DNA from: Saprospiraceae bacterium
Lineage (GTDB): Bacteria > Bacteroidota > Bacteroidia > Chitinophagales > Saprospiraceae
Direction: 5' to 3'
DNA length: 64,000 nucleotides
Assembly (NCBI GenBank): GCA_021739645.1
Contig: JAIPBL010000027.1
Location: 1 to 64,000, forward strand
Below are positions 45,832 to 53,644 of this stretch, piece by piece. A program made the translations under genes and the position numbers. The notes below the pieces were generated by a model. That model made no database searches and was not told the origin of the DNA. It was given only the letters and a program-made list of their open reading frames with translations. Position 1 is the first letter of the stretch. Every line of letters begins with the position of its first letter.

Positions 45832-46365
45832 ATGTCAAAATTCGAGTTCAACAACAGGTTTTTCGAGCTATCCCCAGCACTGAACGCCTTTGCCTACAGC
45901 TTGACTCAGAATATGGACGATGCCAAAGATTTGTACCAAGAGACAGCATTCCGGGCAATGTCGAATCGTGAGAAGTTTATGCCCGGCACCAATTTCAAGG
46001 CCTGGGCATTTACGATAATGAAGAACATCTTCATTAACAATTACCGAAAGAAAGTCAAGGCCAACACTATTTTTGACAATACTGACAATTTGTACTACCT
46101 AAATTCAGGAAGTAGGTTAGAAGAAAATGGTGGTGACACCAATATTTTGATAAAGGAGTTAAAGGATTTGATAGAGAACTTGCATGAAAGTATCAAGTTG
46201 CCATTCTTGATGTACTATCAAGGTTATAAGTACCAGGAAATAGCTGACCACTTCAAGTTGCCACTCGGAACTATCAAGAGTCGCATCTTTTTTGCTAGGC
46301 GAGAGCTGAAAGAGCAGATTAGAAGGCGTTATCACTATGTTGACGAGATGCTGGCAAGGGCATAG
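45832..46365 (+). CDS. ECF-type RNA polymerase sigma factor (no anti-sigma partner)
   Basis: 177 aa. Region 2 is visible as LNAFAYSLTQNMDDAKDLYQETAFRAM with NFKAWAFTIMKNIFINNYRK. Region 4 is LPFLMYYQGYKYQEIADHFKLPLGTIKSRIFFARRELKEQI (helix-turn-helix). This is the stand-alone Bacteroidota type that usually has no adjacent anti-sigma gene, and none is present here. Its own terminator follows at 46401, and beyond that lies the four-copy element array. A regulatory link between the two is plausible but only by position. Confidence 0.9.
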   Translation: MSKFEFNNRFFELSPALNAFAYSLTQNMDDAKDLYQETAFRAMSNREKFMPGTNFKAWAFTIMKNIFINNYRKKVKANTIFDNTDNLYYLNSGSRLEENGGDTNILIKELKDLIENLHESIKLPFLMYYQGYKYQEIADHFKLPLGTIKSRIFFARRELKEQIRRRYHYVDEMLARA

Positions 46366-46400
46366 ATTCTTGCTCAGGTTGGAGAGGTAGACGAAACAAG

Positions 46401-46439
46401 TCGCCGAATGCGTTTATGACGTGTTCGGCGATTTTTTTT
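46401..46439 (+). terminator. Terminator of the ECF sigma gene
   Basis: TCGCCGAA pairs with TTCGGCGA and is followed by an eight-T run, 36 bases after the stop codon. It separates the sigma gene's transcript from the repeat array. Confidence 0.85.
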
Positions 46440-46796
46440 GTCTCAGATGAGGTTTTGCTAAGTATTCCTCTGGCTTTTTCTTCTTGGCGTCAATTTTTTC
46501 AAAAAAAAAATCAAAAAAAAGAAACTTTTAGGAACAATTTTTTTCACATAAATGGTAAAATATTTCTAATGCAATAAATCTAATTTATTGCAATTCAATT
46601 ACTTATGAAGTAATATTAATTACAATATTTGTAAATATATTTTTCACAAAGCCTTAAATATGTCCTTGGCGCTAGGGATTTCTTACCGCACATTTGTATT
46701 GTGATTAATGAATAACAACAGAGGCAGACGGAAGACAAGTGAAGATTGAAATTGAGGATGAGTGCAAAAAAGCTGGTTAACGAACCGGCCAACAGT

Positions 46797-46827
46797 TTTG
46801 AAAATGTTCATGGGATTATAATTTGTT
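46797..46827 (+). repeat. GTTCATGGGAT element, copy 1
   Basis: TTG, five bases, then GTTCATGGGATTATAATTTG and TT. Bases 46804-46827 are identical to 46911-46934. A small hairpin (GCTGGTT/AACCGGC, 46772-46789) lies just upstream and a terminator starts 3 bases downstream. The TTG-N16-TATAATTTG arrangement resembles a -33/-7 promoter pair with one extra base in the -7 box. Confidence 0.75.
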
Positions 46828-46830
46828 AAT

Positions 46831-46872
46831 AGCCAGACGTCCCGATGGTTTCCGTCGGGACGGGCTGTTTTT
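46831..46872 (+). terminator. Terminator hairpin after element copy 1
   Basis: CGTCCCGA pairs with TCGGGACG, extended by AGCC/GGCT across a 3-base bulge, then a T5 run. It would be transcribed almost from its first base if the element is a promoter. Confidence 0.8.
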
Positions 46873-46904
46873 CAAACCCAGATTTCAAAACACGTTGACA
46901 TTAA

Positions 46905-46934
46905 TTGATTATGTTCATGGGATTATAATTTGTT
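46905..46934 (+). repeat. GTTCATGGGAT element, copy 2
   Basis: Same TTG-N5-GTTCATGGGAT structure as copy 1, 107 bases further on, with 24 identical consecutive bases (46911-46934). The sequence on both sides is unrelated to copy 1. Confidence 0.75.
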
Positions 46935-46937
46935 GGT

Positions 46938-46978
46938 AGTAAACCCCCTCGAACAACTGAGGGGGTTACTCTTTTTCT
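46938..46978 (+). terminator. Terminator hairpin after element copy 2
   Basis: AACCCCCTC pairs with GAGGGGGTT, followed by ACTCTTTTTC. The stem sequence differs completely from the one after copy 1, so only the element, not the hairpin, is repeated. Confidence 0.8.
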
Positions 46979-47007
46979 CAACAAAATTGTACCCAAACTA
47001 AAGATAC

Positions 47008-47150
47008 GCATCAGCCTAAAGCAATAGAGGCCGACTAAAAGTAGCTGGCCTGATTAAATTCGTTCATGGGATACTAACTCTAATGCAGAATTCGTAAAAA
47101 AAATAGGATAAAAATCTTTCTTCTCTTTCAAAAAATTTTTAGGCTGATGC
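47008..47150 (+). ncRNA. Candidate structured RNA closed by a 13-bp long-range stem
   Basis: GCATCAGCCTAAA (47008-47020) and TTTAGGCTGATGC (47138-47150) are perfectly complementary over 13 bases. They enclose an inner AGGCC/GGCCT hairpin (about 47027-47052) and element copy 3. A perfect 13-mer pair across ~115 bases is unlikely by chance. No match to a known RNA family was recognised (not tmRNA, SRP or RNase P by eye). Confidence 0.35.
47062..47072 (+). repeat. GTTCATGGGAT element, copy 3 (core only)
   Basis: Only the 11-base core is kept, followed by ACTAACTC; there is no TTG five bases upstream and no terminator directly after. It lies inside the predicted long-range stem. Confidence 0.6.
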
Positions 47151-47159
47151 AAAAATATC

Positions 47160-47200
47160 TCAGGATTTTACAACGAGCAAGACTTGGCTCAAAATCCTGA
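47160..47200 (+). other. Hairpin between element copies 3 and 4
   Basis: TCAGGATTTT pairs with AAAATCCTGA, with an inner GAGCAAG / CTTGGCTC stem with one bulge. There is no T-run immediately after it, so it is a structural element rather than a plain terminator. Confidence 0.55.
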
Positions 47201-47214
47201 AAAAGATTTCGTTT

Positions 47215-47236
47215 TTGGATATGTTCATGGGATTAT
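47215..47236 (+). repeat. GTTCATGGGAT element, copy 4
   Basis: TTG, five bases, GTTCATGGGATTAT, then TCTTTA, so the downstream part diverges from copies 1 and 2 but keeps a TA-N3-TTT pattern. A terminator hairpin begins 5 bases later. Confidence 0.7.
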
Positions 47237-47241
47237 TCTTT

Positions 47242-47274
47242 AAAAGTCGTGTCAAAGGACACGACTTTTTTTTT
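47242..47274 (+). terminator. Terminator hairpin after element copy 4
   Basis: AAAAGTCGTGTC pairs with GACACGACTTTT around AAAG and runs into a nine-T tract. It is strong in the plus direction and may also serve the convergent gpsA transcript. Confidence 0.85.
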
Positions 47275-47350
47275 GCCCAAAGTCAAGTGACTGTATCAAT
47301 TCAGCACGAAATACTCACCACTCGTACTGCCGTACTGCAAAACTTGCAAT

Positions 47351-48406
47351 CTATATAAAATCCACATCCACATAGTATGGATACCGCATCAAATACTCAA
47401 TAGCTTGGCTCAGGTCATACTCATCATGAACGGCCTTGTACAGCATCTGCGTGATAGGAACATGGAGTTTCAAGTGGTCGGCGAGGTGCTTTGCAATTTT
47501 TAGTGTTCGAACACCCTCTGCTATTTCTGGCATAGAGGCGAGAATAGCTTTTGTGTTCTCACCCTGCCCCAAGCGATAGCCAAAGGTGTAGTTACGGCTG
47601 CTCATGCTAGTGGCGGTGCAGATGAGGTCGCCAATGCCGGCTGTACCCACGAACGGCTTTGGTGAAGCGCCAAAAGCCTTCCCGAAGTATATCATTTCGA
47701 TAAGCCCTCTATTGATGAGTAGGGCTTGAATATTTTTCCCCATGCCCATGCCTCCAAGTATTCCGCTGCCTATGGCGATGATGTTCTTGAGTGCCCCTGC
47801 CAGCTCTGCCCCCAATATTTCGTAAGTGCCGAACACTTGGAAATGGCGGCTGCTTAGGACTTTCTTGCCTGCGTTCACTACTTCATCGAACTTGCTGCCA
47901 ATGACAGTTGCTGTAGGTTGACCAGCCATGATTTCAGATGCGAGGTTCGGGCCTGAAAGGCAACCAATGCGCACGACCACTGACTCTTCTCGGATTACCT
48001 CACTCATGGTTCTAACGCTGTTACGGGTGATTTTTCCCTGTCGAAGTTCCTCCTCTGTCATATTTTTTATGTCAAACCCCTTTGTGCCGTGTATCAAGAT
48101 ATGATAAGGCCGGAGGTACGGGGAAAGGCTTTGCATCATAGGGCGGAACCCCACGGAAGTGACTATGGGGAAAATTAAGGTACAACGCTCCGCCACTTCT
48201 TGAAGGTCGGAGGTGGCCCGAATCCGCTCAGGCAATGTTATGTTGAATCCCGGATGCTGATGCGCTTTGTTGATGGCCTCAACTAACTCTTCTCTTCGGC
48301 TAAAAAGCAAGACGTCGGTGTTGATGGCGAGCAAGTTAGACACCGCTGTGCCAAAGCTTCCCGAGCCAATGACGCCTACACAGAAATGTTGATTGTTTTT
48401 TGACAT
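47351..48406 (-). CDS. gpsA: NAD(P)H-dependent glycerol-3-phosphate dehydrogenase
   Basis: 351 aa from the ATG at 48406 (an upstream in-frame start at 48430 would add 8 residues). It reduces dihydroxyacetone phosphate to sn-glycerol-3-phosphate for phospholipid synthesis, in the cytoplasm. The Rossmann motif is GVIGSGSFGTAV. Also visible are ILIHGTKGFD, VVRIGCLSGPNLASEI, the substrate-binding ELAGALKNIIAIGSGI and VGTAGIGDLICTATSMSSRN. The final segment is a little longer than usual. It is in the same direction as the MFS gene upstream (75 bp) and may be co-transcribed. Confidence 0.94.
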   Translation of the reverse strand: MSKNNQHFCVGVIGSGSFGTAVSNLLAINTDVLLFSRREELVEAINKAHQHPGFNITLPERIRATSDLQEVAERCTLIFPIVTSVGFRPMMQSLSPYLRPYHILIHGTKGFDIKNMTEEELRQGKITRNSVRTMSEVIREESVVVRIGCLSGPNLASEIMAGQPTATVIGSKFDEVVNAGKKVLSSRHFQVFGTYEILGAELAGALKNIIAIGSGILGGMGMGKNIQALLINRGLIEMIYFGKAFGASPKPFVGTAGIGDLICTATSMSSRNYTFGYRLGQGENTKAILASMPEIAEGVRTLKIAKHLADHLKLHVPITQMLYKAVHDEYDLSQAIEYLMRYPYYVDVDFI

Positions 48407-48481
48407 GCTTAATTGCTGTACTTTAGGCAACTGGTAAAACTACATTTTTTTCAAAAACGCAAGGTCTGGGCTTGCTACTTT

Positions 48482-49759
48482 TCATGAGGATTCCTCTGAG
48501 GGTAAAGGTACGAGTTCTTCTTTCTGGGTAGTCGGATGTTTTGCGGGGTCAGGATTCCGTTTTTTCATCATCATAAACCCGCCAAAGGTTAGCAAACTTA
48601 GTACCGCTGAAAGGTACCAAAGGGTGCTGAATCCATGTTTTTCTGCAATTTTCATAGAGAAATAAGGGCCAGAAATGTGTGCCAGCGAATAGGTCATGGC
48701 ATACAAACCCATGTATTTCCCCCGATTAGCGTCCGTTGTTCGGCCAAGGGCATAGGAATTTGAAAAAGGCATATTGAAAATCTCCCCTATCGAAATTGCT
48801 ATCATCCCAAGAACGGCGATGGCCACACTTTGTGGTGCGGAGTTGAGAATGGCAAAGCCAAAACCGTACATCAAAACCCCTGCGCCGATGCAGTGCAGTC
48901 GCTTCATTTTACGTTCTAGGGTGTACACCAAAGGCATTTCCATGAGGAAAACTATCAGGCCGTTCAATGCCAGTAACCCTCCGATTTTACCTTCCGAAAG
49001 CTGCATGTCTTGCTTGTAATACACGGGCAAGGTGGAGATTATTTGTAAAAAAACGATAGCGCCAAAAGTGGTCAGCAGTAAGAAAAGCAGGTACTGCGTA
49101 TCCCTATAGGGCGACAAGATTCCCTGGTCTAAAGGTTTTTGCTCAACAGTTTTTTCAGCATTGGCAGCTTTTTGGGGATTCAGAATTGACCGAAAGAATA
49201 TTGCGGACGCCATGCAGGTAATGCCATCTACCCAGAACAAAGTCTGGTAGCCTTTCCATGCGGCCAAAACTCCTCCAATTGCCGGGCCGATGGTGAACCC
49301 AAGGTTGATGGACATTCGCATGAGCGAGTAGGAACGGGTGCGGTTTTCTGGCTTGCTATGTGCTGCCAGTGCTGACATCGTAGCGGGTCTGAATGCTTCG
49401 CCAATGCTGCTCAGCAGAAATATCATCAGGTAAATGCCGTGTAAGCTTTTCACAAAACCTAGAATCATGAAAAGCGCCCCGCCAAGGAACAAAGACCAAA
49501 ACAGCACCCTGTGGTATCCAATCTTATCCGATAAATATCCGCCGAGATAAGAGCCGGTGAGTGAGCCAAAGCCAAAAAGCGTCATGGCGATACCTGCCTG
49601 CTCCAAAGGAAATCCCAACTCAGTCGTAAGATAAAGGGACATGAAAGGCAATACCATCGTGCCACTTCGATTAACGAATGAGGCAAACGAAATGAGCCAA
49701 GCACTACGTGACAAGCCAGAGAATGAGGCAATATAGGTAGATAGCGTTCGAGCCAACAT
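48482..49759 (-). CDS. MFS transporter (drug/metabolite exporter type)
   Basis: 425 aa with about 12 transmembrane helices. The loop 2-3 signature GSYLGGYLSDKIGYHRVLFW matches the MFS GxLaDrxGrk motif, and GFTIGPAIGGVLAAWKGYQTLFWVDG is the TM5/TM6 antiporter-like motif. This points to the DHA/MDR-like drug:H+ antiporter group in the inner membrane. No substrate can be inferred. A long charged tail (PAKHPTTQKEELVPLPSEESS region) ends the protein. Confidence 0.85.
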   Translation of the reverse strand: MLARTLSTYIASFSGLSRSAWLISFASFVNRSGTMVLPFMSLYLTTELGFPLEQAGIAMTLFGFGSLTGSYLGGYLSDKIGYHRVLFWSLFLGGALFMILGFVKSLHGIYLMIFLLSSIGEAFRPATMSALAAHSKPENRTRSYSLMRMSINLGFTIGPAIGGVLAAWKGYQTLFWVDGITCMASAIFFRSILNPQKAANAEKTVEQKPLDQGILSPYRDTQYLLFLLLTTFGAIVFLQIISTLPVYYKQDMQLSEGKIGGLLALNGLIVFLMEMPLVYTLERKMKRLHCIGAGVLMYGFGFAILNSAPQSVAIAVLGMIAISIGEIFNMPFSNSYALGRTTDANRGKYMGLYAMTYSLAHISGPYFSMKIAEKHGFSTLWYLSAVLSLLTFGGFMMMKKRNPDPAKHPTTQKEELVPLPSEESS

Positions 49760-49868
49760 AAGTGGTCAGGTTAGGGGCAGTATTTTTTGCGAAGGAACTT
49801 AATTTATACCACTCAAATCAAAACAAAGTTCTGTTTGATGAGATTTTTTGTAGAAAGATTTCAAAAAA

Positions 49869-49900
49869 GAAAGGGCAAGTCGATGCCGACTTGCCCTTTC
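49869..49900 (-). terminator. Terminator of the ECF sigma/anti-sigma operon
   Basis: GAAAGGGCAAGTCG pairs with CGACTTGCCCTTTC around a 4-base loop, 22 bases beyond the stop of the minus-strand anti-sigma gene and followed by T-runs in that direction. Confidence 0.9.
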
Positions 49901-49922
49901 TTTTCTTTTGATGGTAAACATT

Positions 49923-50699
49923 TCACAATTTCTCCCTCAAGCTCTTTGCCTCCACTACCATGATTTCACCAGCCTCAATGAACTTGTCCAGCCGTTCTTT
50001 TGCTGCTTCCTTGTTGTCCGCCTTCAGGTCGCACATGATGAGGTACCATGCCGCTTTTTTAGCATAGACACCCGTTCCATCGGCGACGGTGCTGAGGTAG
50101 GAACTAGCCTTGTCTGTTTGGTTTGACTCTAAAAGTGATAAGCCAGCAAAAAACCTTGCCGCTTCGTTGTCTGGCTGAGCTTGAACTGTACGCTCGAAGA
50201 GCATATTCGCTTGACTGTATTTATGTTCAGTATAGGAGTTTAGTGCTTGCGCAAAATTAGGATCAACATCCGAGAGCCCAGGCCTACGAAGGCTGACAGG
50301 GATATCGTTCTCGTAATTATCGTAGTATTTTGCGTAAAGCTCAGGGCCGGTTGGCGCCTGAAAAAACGAAAAATAGGCCACTGCGCCAACAACGAACACC
50401 GCCGCTATAGCGATGGCTCGACGCAGGCCACTGCTGGGTTGCAGTTGTCTGACATTGTCGGTTGATGCCAATGGAAGCTTTCTTCGAAAAGAATCAAAGT
50501 CTTCCACATCGTCAGTATCATGTTCGCCCAAAGCTTCAAAACCGTCAACGGCATCGGAGCAAAGCGGACAATCGAGCAGGTGGTCCTCCACCCGCCGCAG
50601 CCCTTGCCTGTTCATGTCGCCGGAGAGGTATTGCCTTAATTCCTCTTGGCTGACACATGCGGCGGGCTTAAAAGTAAGTTTTTGTAAATTTCCGTCCAT
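49923..50699 (-). CDS. Anti-sigma factor with zinc-finger and TPR-like periplasmic domain
   Basis: 258 aa. The N-terminus carries a putative zinc-binding anti-sigma motif (VEDHLLDCPLCSDAVDGF, His-x3-Cys-x2-Cys). One membrane helix is near residues 94-112 (AIAIAAVFVVGAVAYFSFF). The outside part (about 150-258) has TPR-like helices (ALNSYTEHKYSQANMLFERTVQAQPDNEAARFFAGLSLL). It lies 26 bp downstream of the sigma gene and is surely co-transcribed. The outer TPR domain would sense a periplasmic signal (inference). Confidence 0.85.
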   Translation of the reverse strand: MDGNLQKLTFKPAACVSQEELRQYLSGDMNRQGLRRVEDHLLDCPLCSDAVDGFEALGEHDTDDVEDFDSFRRKLPLASTDNVRQLQPSSGLRRAIAIAAVFVVGAVAYFSFFQAPTGPELYAKYYDNYENDIPVSLRRPGLSDVDPNFAQALNSYTEHKYSQANMLFERTVQAQPDNEAARFFAGLSLLESNQTDKASSYLSTVADGTGVYAKKAAWYLIMCDLKADNKEAAKERLDKFIEAGEIMVVEAKSLREKL

Positions 50700-50725
50700 T
50701 GGAGCAAATTATATTTTCTGGAAAT

Positions 50726-51337
50726 TTATGTTGTGTGCTTTCTCAATTCTTTTTCCAGCAGAATCCGCAAGTTCCGCTTACCATTTTGCAGGTAACTTTT
50801 CACCTGTTTCTCTGTAAATCCAGTTTCAGTAGCTATTTCCCGGTAACTCTTGTCGTCGTAAAAAAATAGGCGGATGCAGGTTTTTTGGTCATCGCCCAGT
50901 TGTTGCACTGCTCGTTCCACCTCTTGTTCCATAGTCGGATGAGTATTGAAAAGAGCGGCGAAGCCATCGTTTTCCATAAAGTCAATTGGCGAATTTTCCA
51001 CGTGGTTGTACTTCGCCAATTTCTCCATTTCCGACTTCTTTTGCCGGAGTTTTGCAATGCATTCGTTGCGGGAAACCGTGTACAAATATGCCTTGAAAGA
51101 CTTGATGTCGGAAGTAGGTATTTTGGTGAACAAAATCTTGAAAACATCCGAAACCACATCTCGGCTTTCTTCCTCATTTTTCATCAGCTTTAGGCAAACG
51201 CCATAGGCCAGATGCTTGTATCGCCGATACAATTCCTCAAAGTACGTTTCCTGTTGCGTCGCTGAAAACCTGCTTACCAGTTCTTCGTCCGAGAGCTGCT
51301 GGACGGCAGGTTGCTTATTTAAAAAGCGGATGGCCAT
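50726..51337 (-). CDS. ECF-type RNA polymerase sigma factor
   Basis: 203 aa. Region 2 is YEELYRRYKHLAYGVCLKLMKNEEESRDVVSDVF-like (shown as FEELYRRYKHLAYGVCLK and ESRDVVSDVFKILF), with SFKAYLYTVSRNECIAKLR. Region 4 is CIRLFFYDDKSYREIATETGF followed by TEKQVKSYLQNGKRNLRILL. It heads a two-gene operon with the anti-sigma factor and is divergent from the subtilase-SPOR gene, which may be among its targets (inference from position only). Confidence 0.9.
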   Translation of the reverse strand: MAIRFLNKQPAVQQLSDEELVSRFSATQQETYFEELYRRYKHLAYGVCLKLMKNEEESRDVVSDVFKILFTKIPTSDIKSFKAYLYTVSRNECIAKLRQKKSEMEKLAKYNHVENSPIDFMENDGFAALFNTHPTMEQEVERAVQQLGDDQKTCIRLFFYDDKSYREIATETGFTEKQVKSYLQNGKRNLRILLEKELRKHTT

Positions 51338-51355
51338 TCAGTTTTTTTGAAATTA

Positions 51356-51480
51356 GACTTTAGGCAATGGGTTTTAGATGGGTAGCAGCCAGTGTTTTTA
51401 CTTAGGGGCAAATAGCAAGTAAAAGTCTTAGTGCTACTGGTCAATCTAAAGTCTAGCGCCTGCTGTCTAACATCTAATTT
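51356..51480. repeat. Intergenic imperfect palindrome of 7-bp words
   Basis: The right half reads as successive 7-bp words (AATCTAA, AGTCTAG, CGCCTGC, TGTCTAA, CATCTAA). The left half contains related inverted words (TTAGACT, TTAGGCA, TTTAGAT), and an inner stem (GTAGCA / TGCTAC, TTTTTACTT / AAGTAAAA) lies between them. It sits in the 284-bp gap between the divergent sigma and subtilase genes, so it cannot simply be a terminator for either of them. Confidence 0.5.
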
Positions 51481-51621
51481 TAAAACGGGCGTAAAAATAA
51501 CAAAATCGGCGGCTGTAGGGATTTAAGGGCTGCTTTTGTTCAAATGGAGGTATGAACTAAGTGCCGTTTCGTAACTTTAGGCTTCGTTTAAACCAATTTT
51601 CAAACCAAAAGCCACGTACAG

Positions 51622-53508
51622 ATGAGCGATTACAAAATCAAGAGCGGAAAGGGCATGCTTGTTTTGCAAAAAAGCACCAGCCTGGTCGGCCTAAAAGGCA
51701 AAAAGAAGGCCGATATTTCAAAAGCAGCATTCGTTCGGCAAGAGCTGCTGCCCAACCTCGGCGGCTTCAAAGTTGTCTCCCTACAAAAAAACGGTGCAAC
51801 ACTGGACGACAAGTTGGACGAGGTTCGGCAGGACGAGCAAGTGGAACTGGGCACCCACGTCTATTTTGCCGAAGGCAGCAAAAAGCCACTCGTGCCGACC
51901 GGTGAGGTCTTCATCATCTTCCAGCCCGATGTGGACGAAAGCGAGCAAATGCTGGTGCTCGATGAGTACAAGCTCGCCATTGTGGAGCGCCGCAGCGCCG
52001 ACCAGGTCACCGCTAAAGTCACCAAAGATTCACCAAACCCCATCAAAGTGGCGCAAGCACTCCAACAGATTTCGATGGTGAAATTCGCCGAGCCAGACCT
52101 CGACATGCTGCTCGAAGAATACGACCTCACCCTGCCCAACGACACTTTCATGGCCGACGAGTGGCACCTGAAAAACGATGGCTTTATCCCCAGCGGCCAG
52201 TACACCACCAAGAAAGGTGCTGACGCAAAAATAGTCGATGCATGGCAACGCTTGAACAACCTCGGCTCAACGGATGTCGTGCTCGCCGTCATCGACAACG
52301 GCATCGACATCTCGCACCCCGACCTCAAGCCCAAGGTCTATCGCCCGTGGGACCTCTGGACGCAAAGCGACCGCATCACTGACGGTGATCCAGGCTTCAC
52401 ACATGGCACACCCTGCTCCAGCCTAGCCATAGCAGCCGCCAATGGGCAAGGAATGGTAGGCGTAGCGCCAAACGCCAAGTTCATGCCCGTGAGCGGTACT
52501 TCGTTCAGCGTGGCGGCCACGGAGCAGATGTTTGATTACTGTGCAAAAAATGGGGCCGATGTCATCAGTTGCAGTTGGGGCACCACCGATACCCGGTACA
52601 CCCTCAACTCGCTCAAGGAGGAGGCTATCGCCAAGGCCGCTCGTGAGGGGCGAAAGGGAAAGGGCAGTGTCATCTGTTTTGCCGCAGGCAACGAAGGGGT
52701 TGATTACGTGAATTTTTACGCTGCCCATCCCGATGTCATCTGTGTTGCCGCTTGCGACAGCAAAGACCGCTATGCCAGCTATTCCAACCAAGGCGCCGAG
52801 GTCAGCGTCTGCGCACCTTCCAATGGCGACTGGCCACTGCTTGCCGCCCGAGCCTGGTGGGATGCCGGCACTACTATCCGTGGTGATGGGGCTTTTCTTT
52901 TCTGGGCCGATGGGGTGAACAGGGTAGGGCCATACAAACATTTCGGTGGCACGAGCGGCTCAACACCAATCGTGGCGGGTGTCTGTGCGCTGGTGCTCTC
53001 CGCCAATCCGAATCTGACGGCCAAGGAGGTGAAGGATATTTTGCAAAAAACCGCCGACAAAATTGGCGACCCCAGTGAGTACATCAATGGTCATAGTCGC
53101 AAATTCGGGTATGGCCGTGTGAACGCCGACAAGGCCGTCGCCGAGGCCATCCGCCGAAAAGACGGCACAACGGGCAGTACCCCAAAACCACCAGCGACTG
53201 AGGTCACAGCGCCAGTGGTTTCTGGCGAAGGGCTGTTCCGGTTCAGTGTGGAGCGACAGCCGTCGCAGGGGTTTTCGGTACAAATGGGTGTGTTCGCCGA
53301 GTATGGCAATGTACTAATCGCTGCGGAAAAATTGGAGCGGATGTTCGCCCAGCCCATCGTTGTGAACATCAACCAGTTGAATGGCAAAACAGTGTACAAA
53401 GTGCTGGTTGGAATTTTTGACAAAAGCGCCGATGCGACAACGCTACTCAAGGCCATGAAAGCGCAAGGGGTGGATGGGTTTGTGAGGGATTTGAAAGGGC
53501 TGGCATGA
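51622..53508 (+). CDS. Subtilisin-like serine protease with C-terminal SPOR domain
   Basis: 628 aa. An N-terminal propeptide-like region (about 1-165) precedes an S8 protease domain (about 200-520) with the catalytic triad Asp225 (AVIDNGID), His261 (THGTPCSS) and Ser445 (GGTSGSTPIVAG), and oxyanion Asn357 (FAAGNEG). The last ~95 residues (about 535-628, FSVQMGVFAEYGNVLIAAEKLE and YKVLVGIFDKSADATTLLKAM) match a SPOR domain, which binds denuded peptidoglycan. No signal peptide is visible at the start (MSDYKIKSGKGMLVLQKSTS), which is odd for a SPOR protein. Either it is exported unconventionally, the SPOR-like domain works inside the cell, or an upstream start was missed. Confidence 0.85.
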   Translation: MSDYKIKSGKGMLVLQKSTSLVGLKGKKKADISKAAFVRQELLPNLGGFKVVSLQKNGATLDDKLDEVRQDEQVELGTHVYFAEGSKKPLVPTGEVFIIFQPDVDESEQMLVLDEYKLAIVERRSADQVTAKVTKDSPNPIKVAQALQQISMVKFAEPDLDMLLEEYDLTLPNDTFMADEWHLKNDGFIPSGQYTTKKGADAKIVDAWQRLNNLGSTDVVLAVIDNGIDISHPDLKPKVYRPWDLWTQSDRITDGDPGFTHGTPCSSLAIAAANGQGMVGVAPNAKFMPVSGTSFSVAATEQMFDYCAKNGADVISCSWGTTDTRYTLNSLKEEAIAKAAREGRKGKGSVICFAAGNEGVDYVNFYAAHPDVICVAACDSKDRYASYSNQGAEVSVCAPSNGDWPLLAARAWWDAGTTIRGDGAFLFWADGVNRVGPYKHFGGTSGSTPIVAGVCALVLSANPNLTAKEVKDILQKTADKIGDPSEYINGHSRKFGYGRVNADKAVAEAIRRKDGTTGSTPKPPATEVTAPVVSGEGLFRFSVERQPSQGFSVQMGVFAEYGNVLIAAEKLERMFAQPIVVNINQLNGKTVYKVLVGIFDKSADATTLLKAMKAQGVDGFVRDLKGLA

Positions 53509-53644
53509 GGAATTCTGCAGCTTGAAAGTTGGCATTTTGCAGATAGGACAGCGATAAATTAGGCAACTGGAAACCTGACATTTGGGAATTTTTGGTTTCC
53601 GGTTTTGCGGTGAGAGGTATGATATTTACCCAAAAACAATTCTC

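Larger units (their letters stand above)
46366..47350. other. 985-bp gene-free region carrying a repeat/terminator array
   Basis: No protein-coding frame is convincing. The left part (46440-46680) is extremely AT-rich, with a 9-bp stem GCAATAAAT/ATTTATTGC near 46571-46591. The right part (46740-47275) is a succession of hairpins and four copies of the element GTTCATGGGAT, listed separately. Confidence 0.75.

Noticed and set aside
46797-47236. CRISPR array at the four GTTCATGGGAT repeats
   Set aside because: Repeat cores are only 11-24 bases, spacing is irregular (107, 149 and 161 bases), the intervening DNA forms terminators, and no cas genes are in the window.
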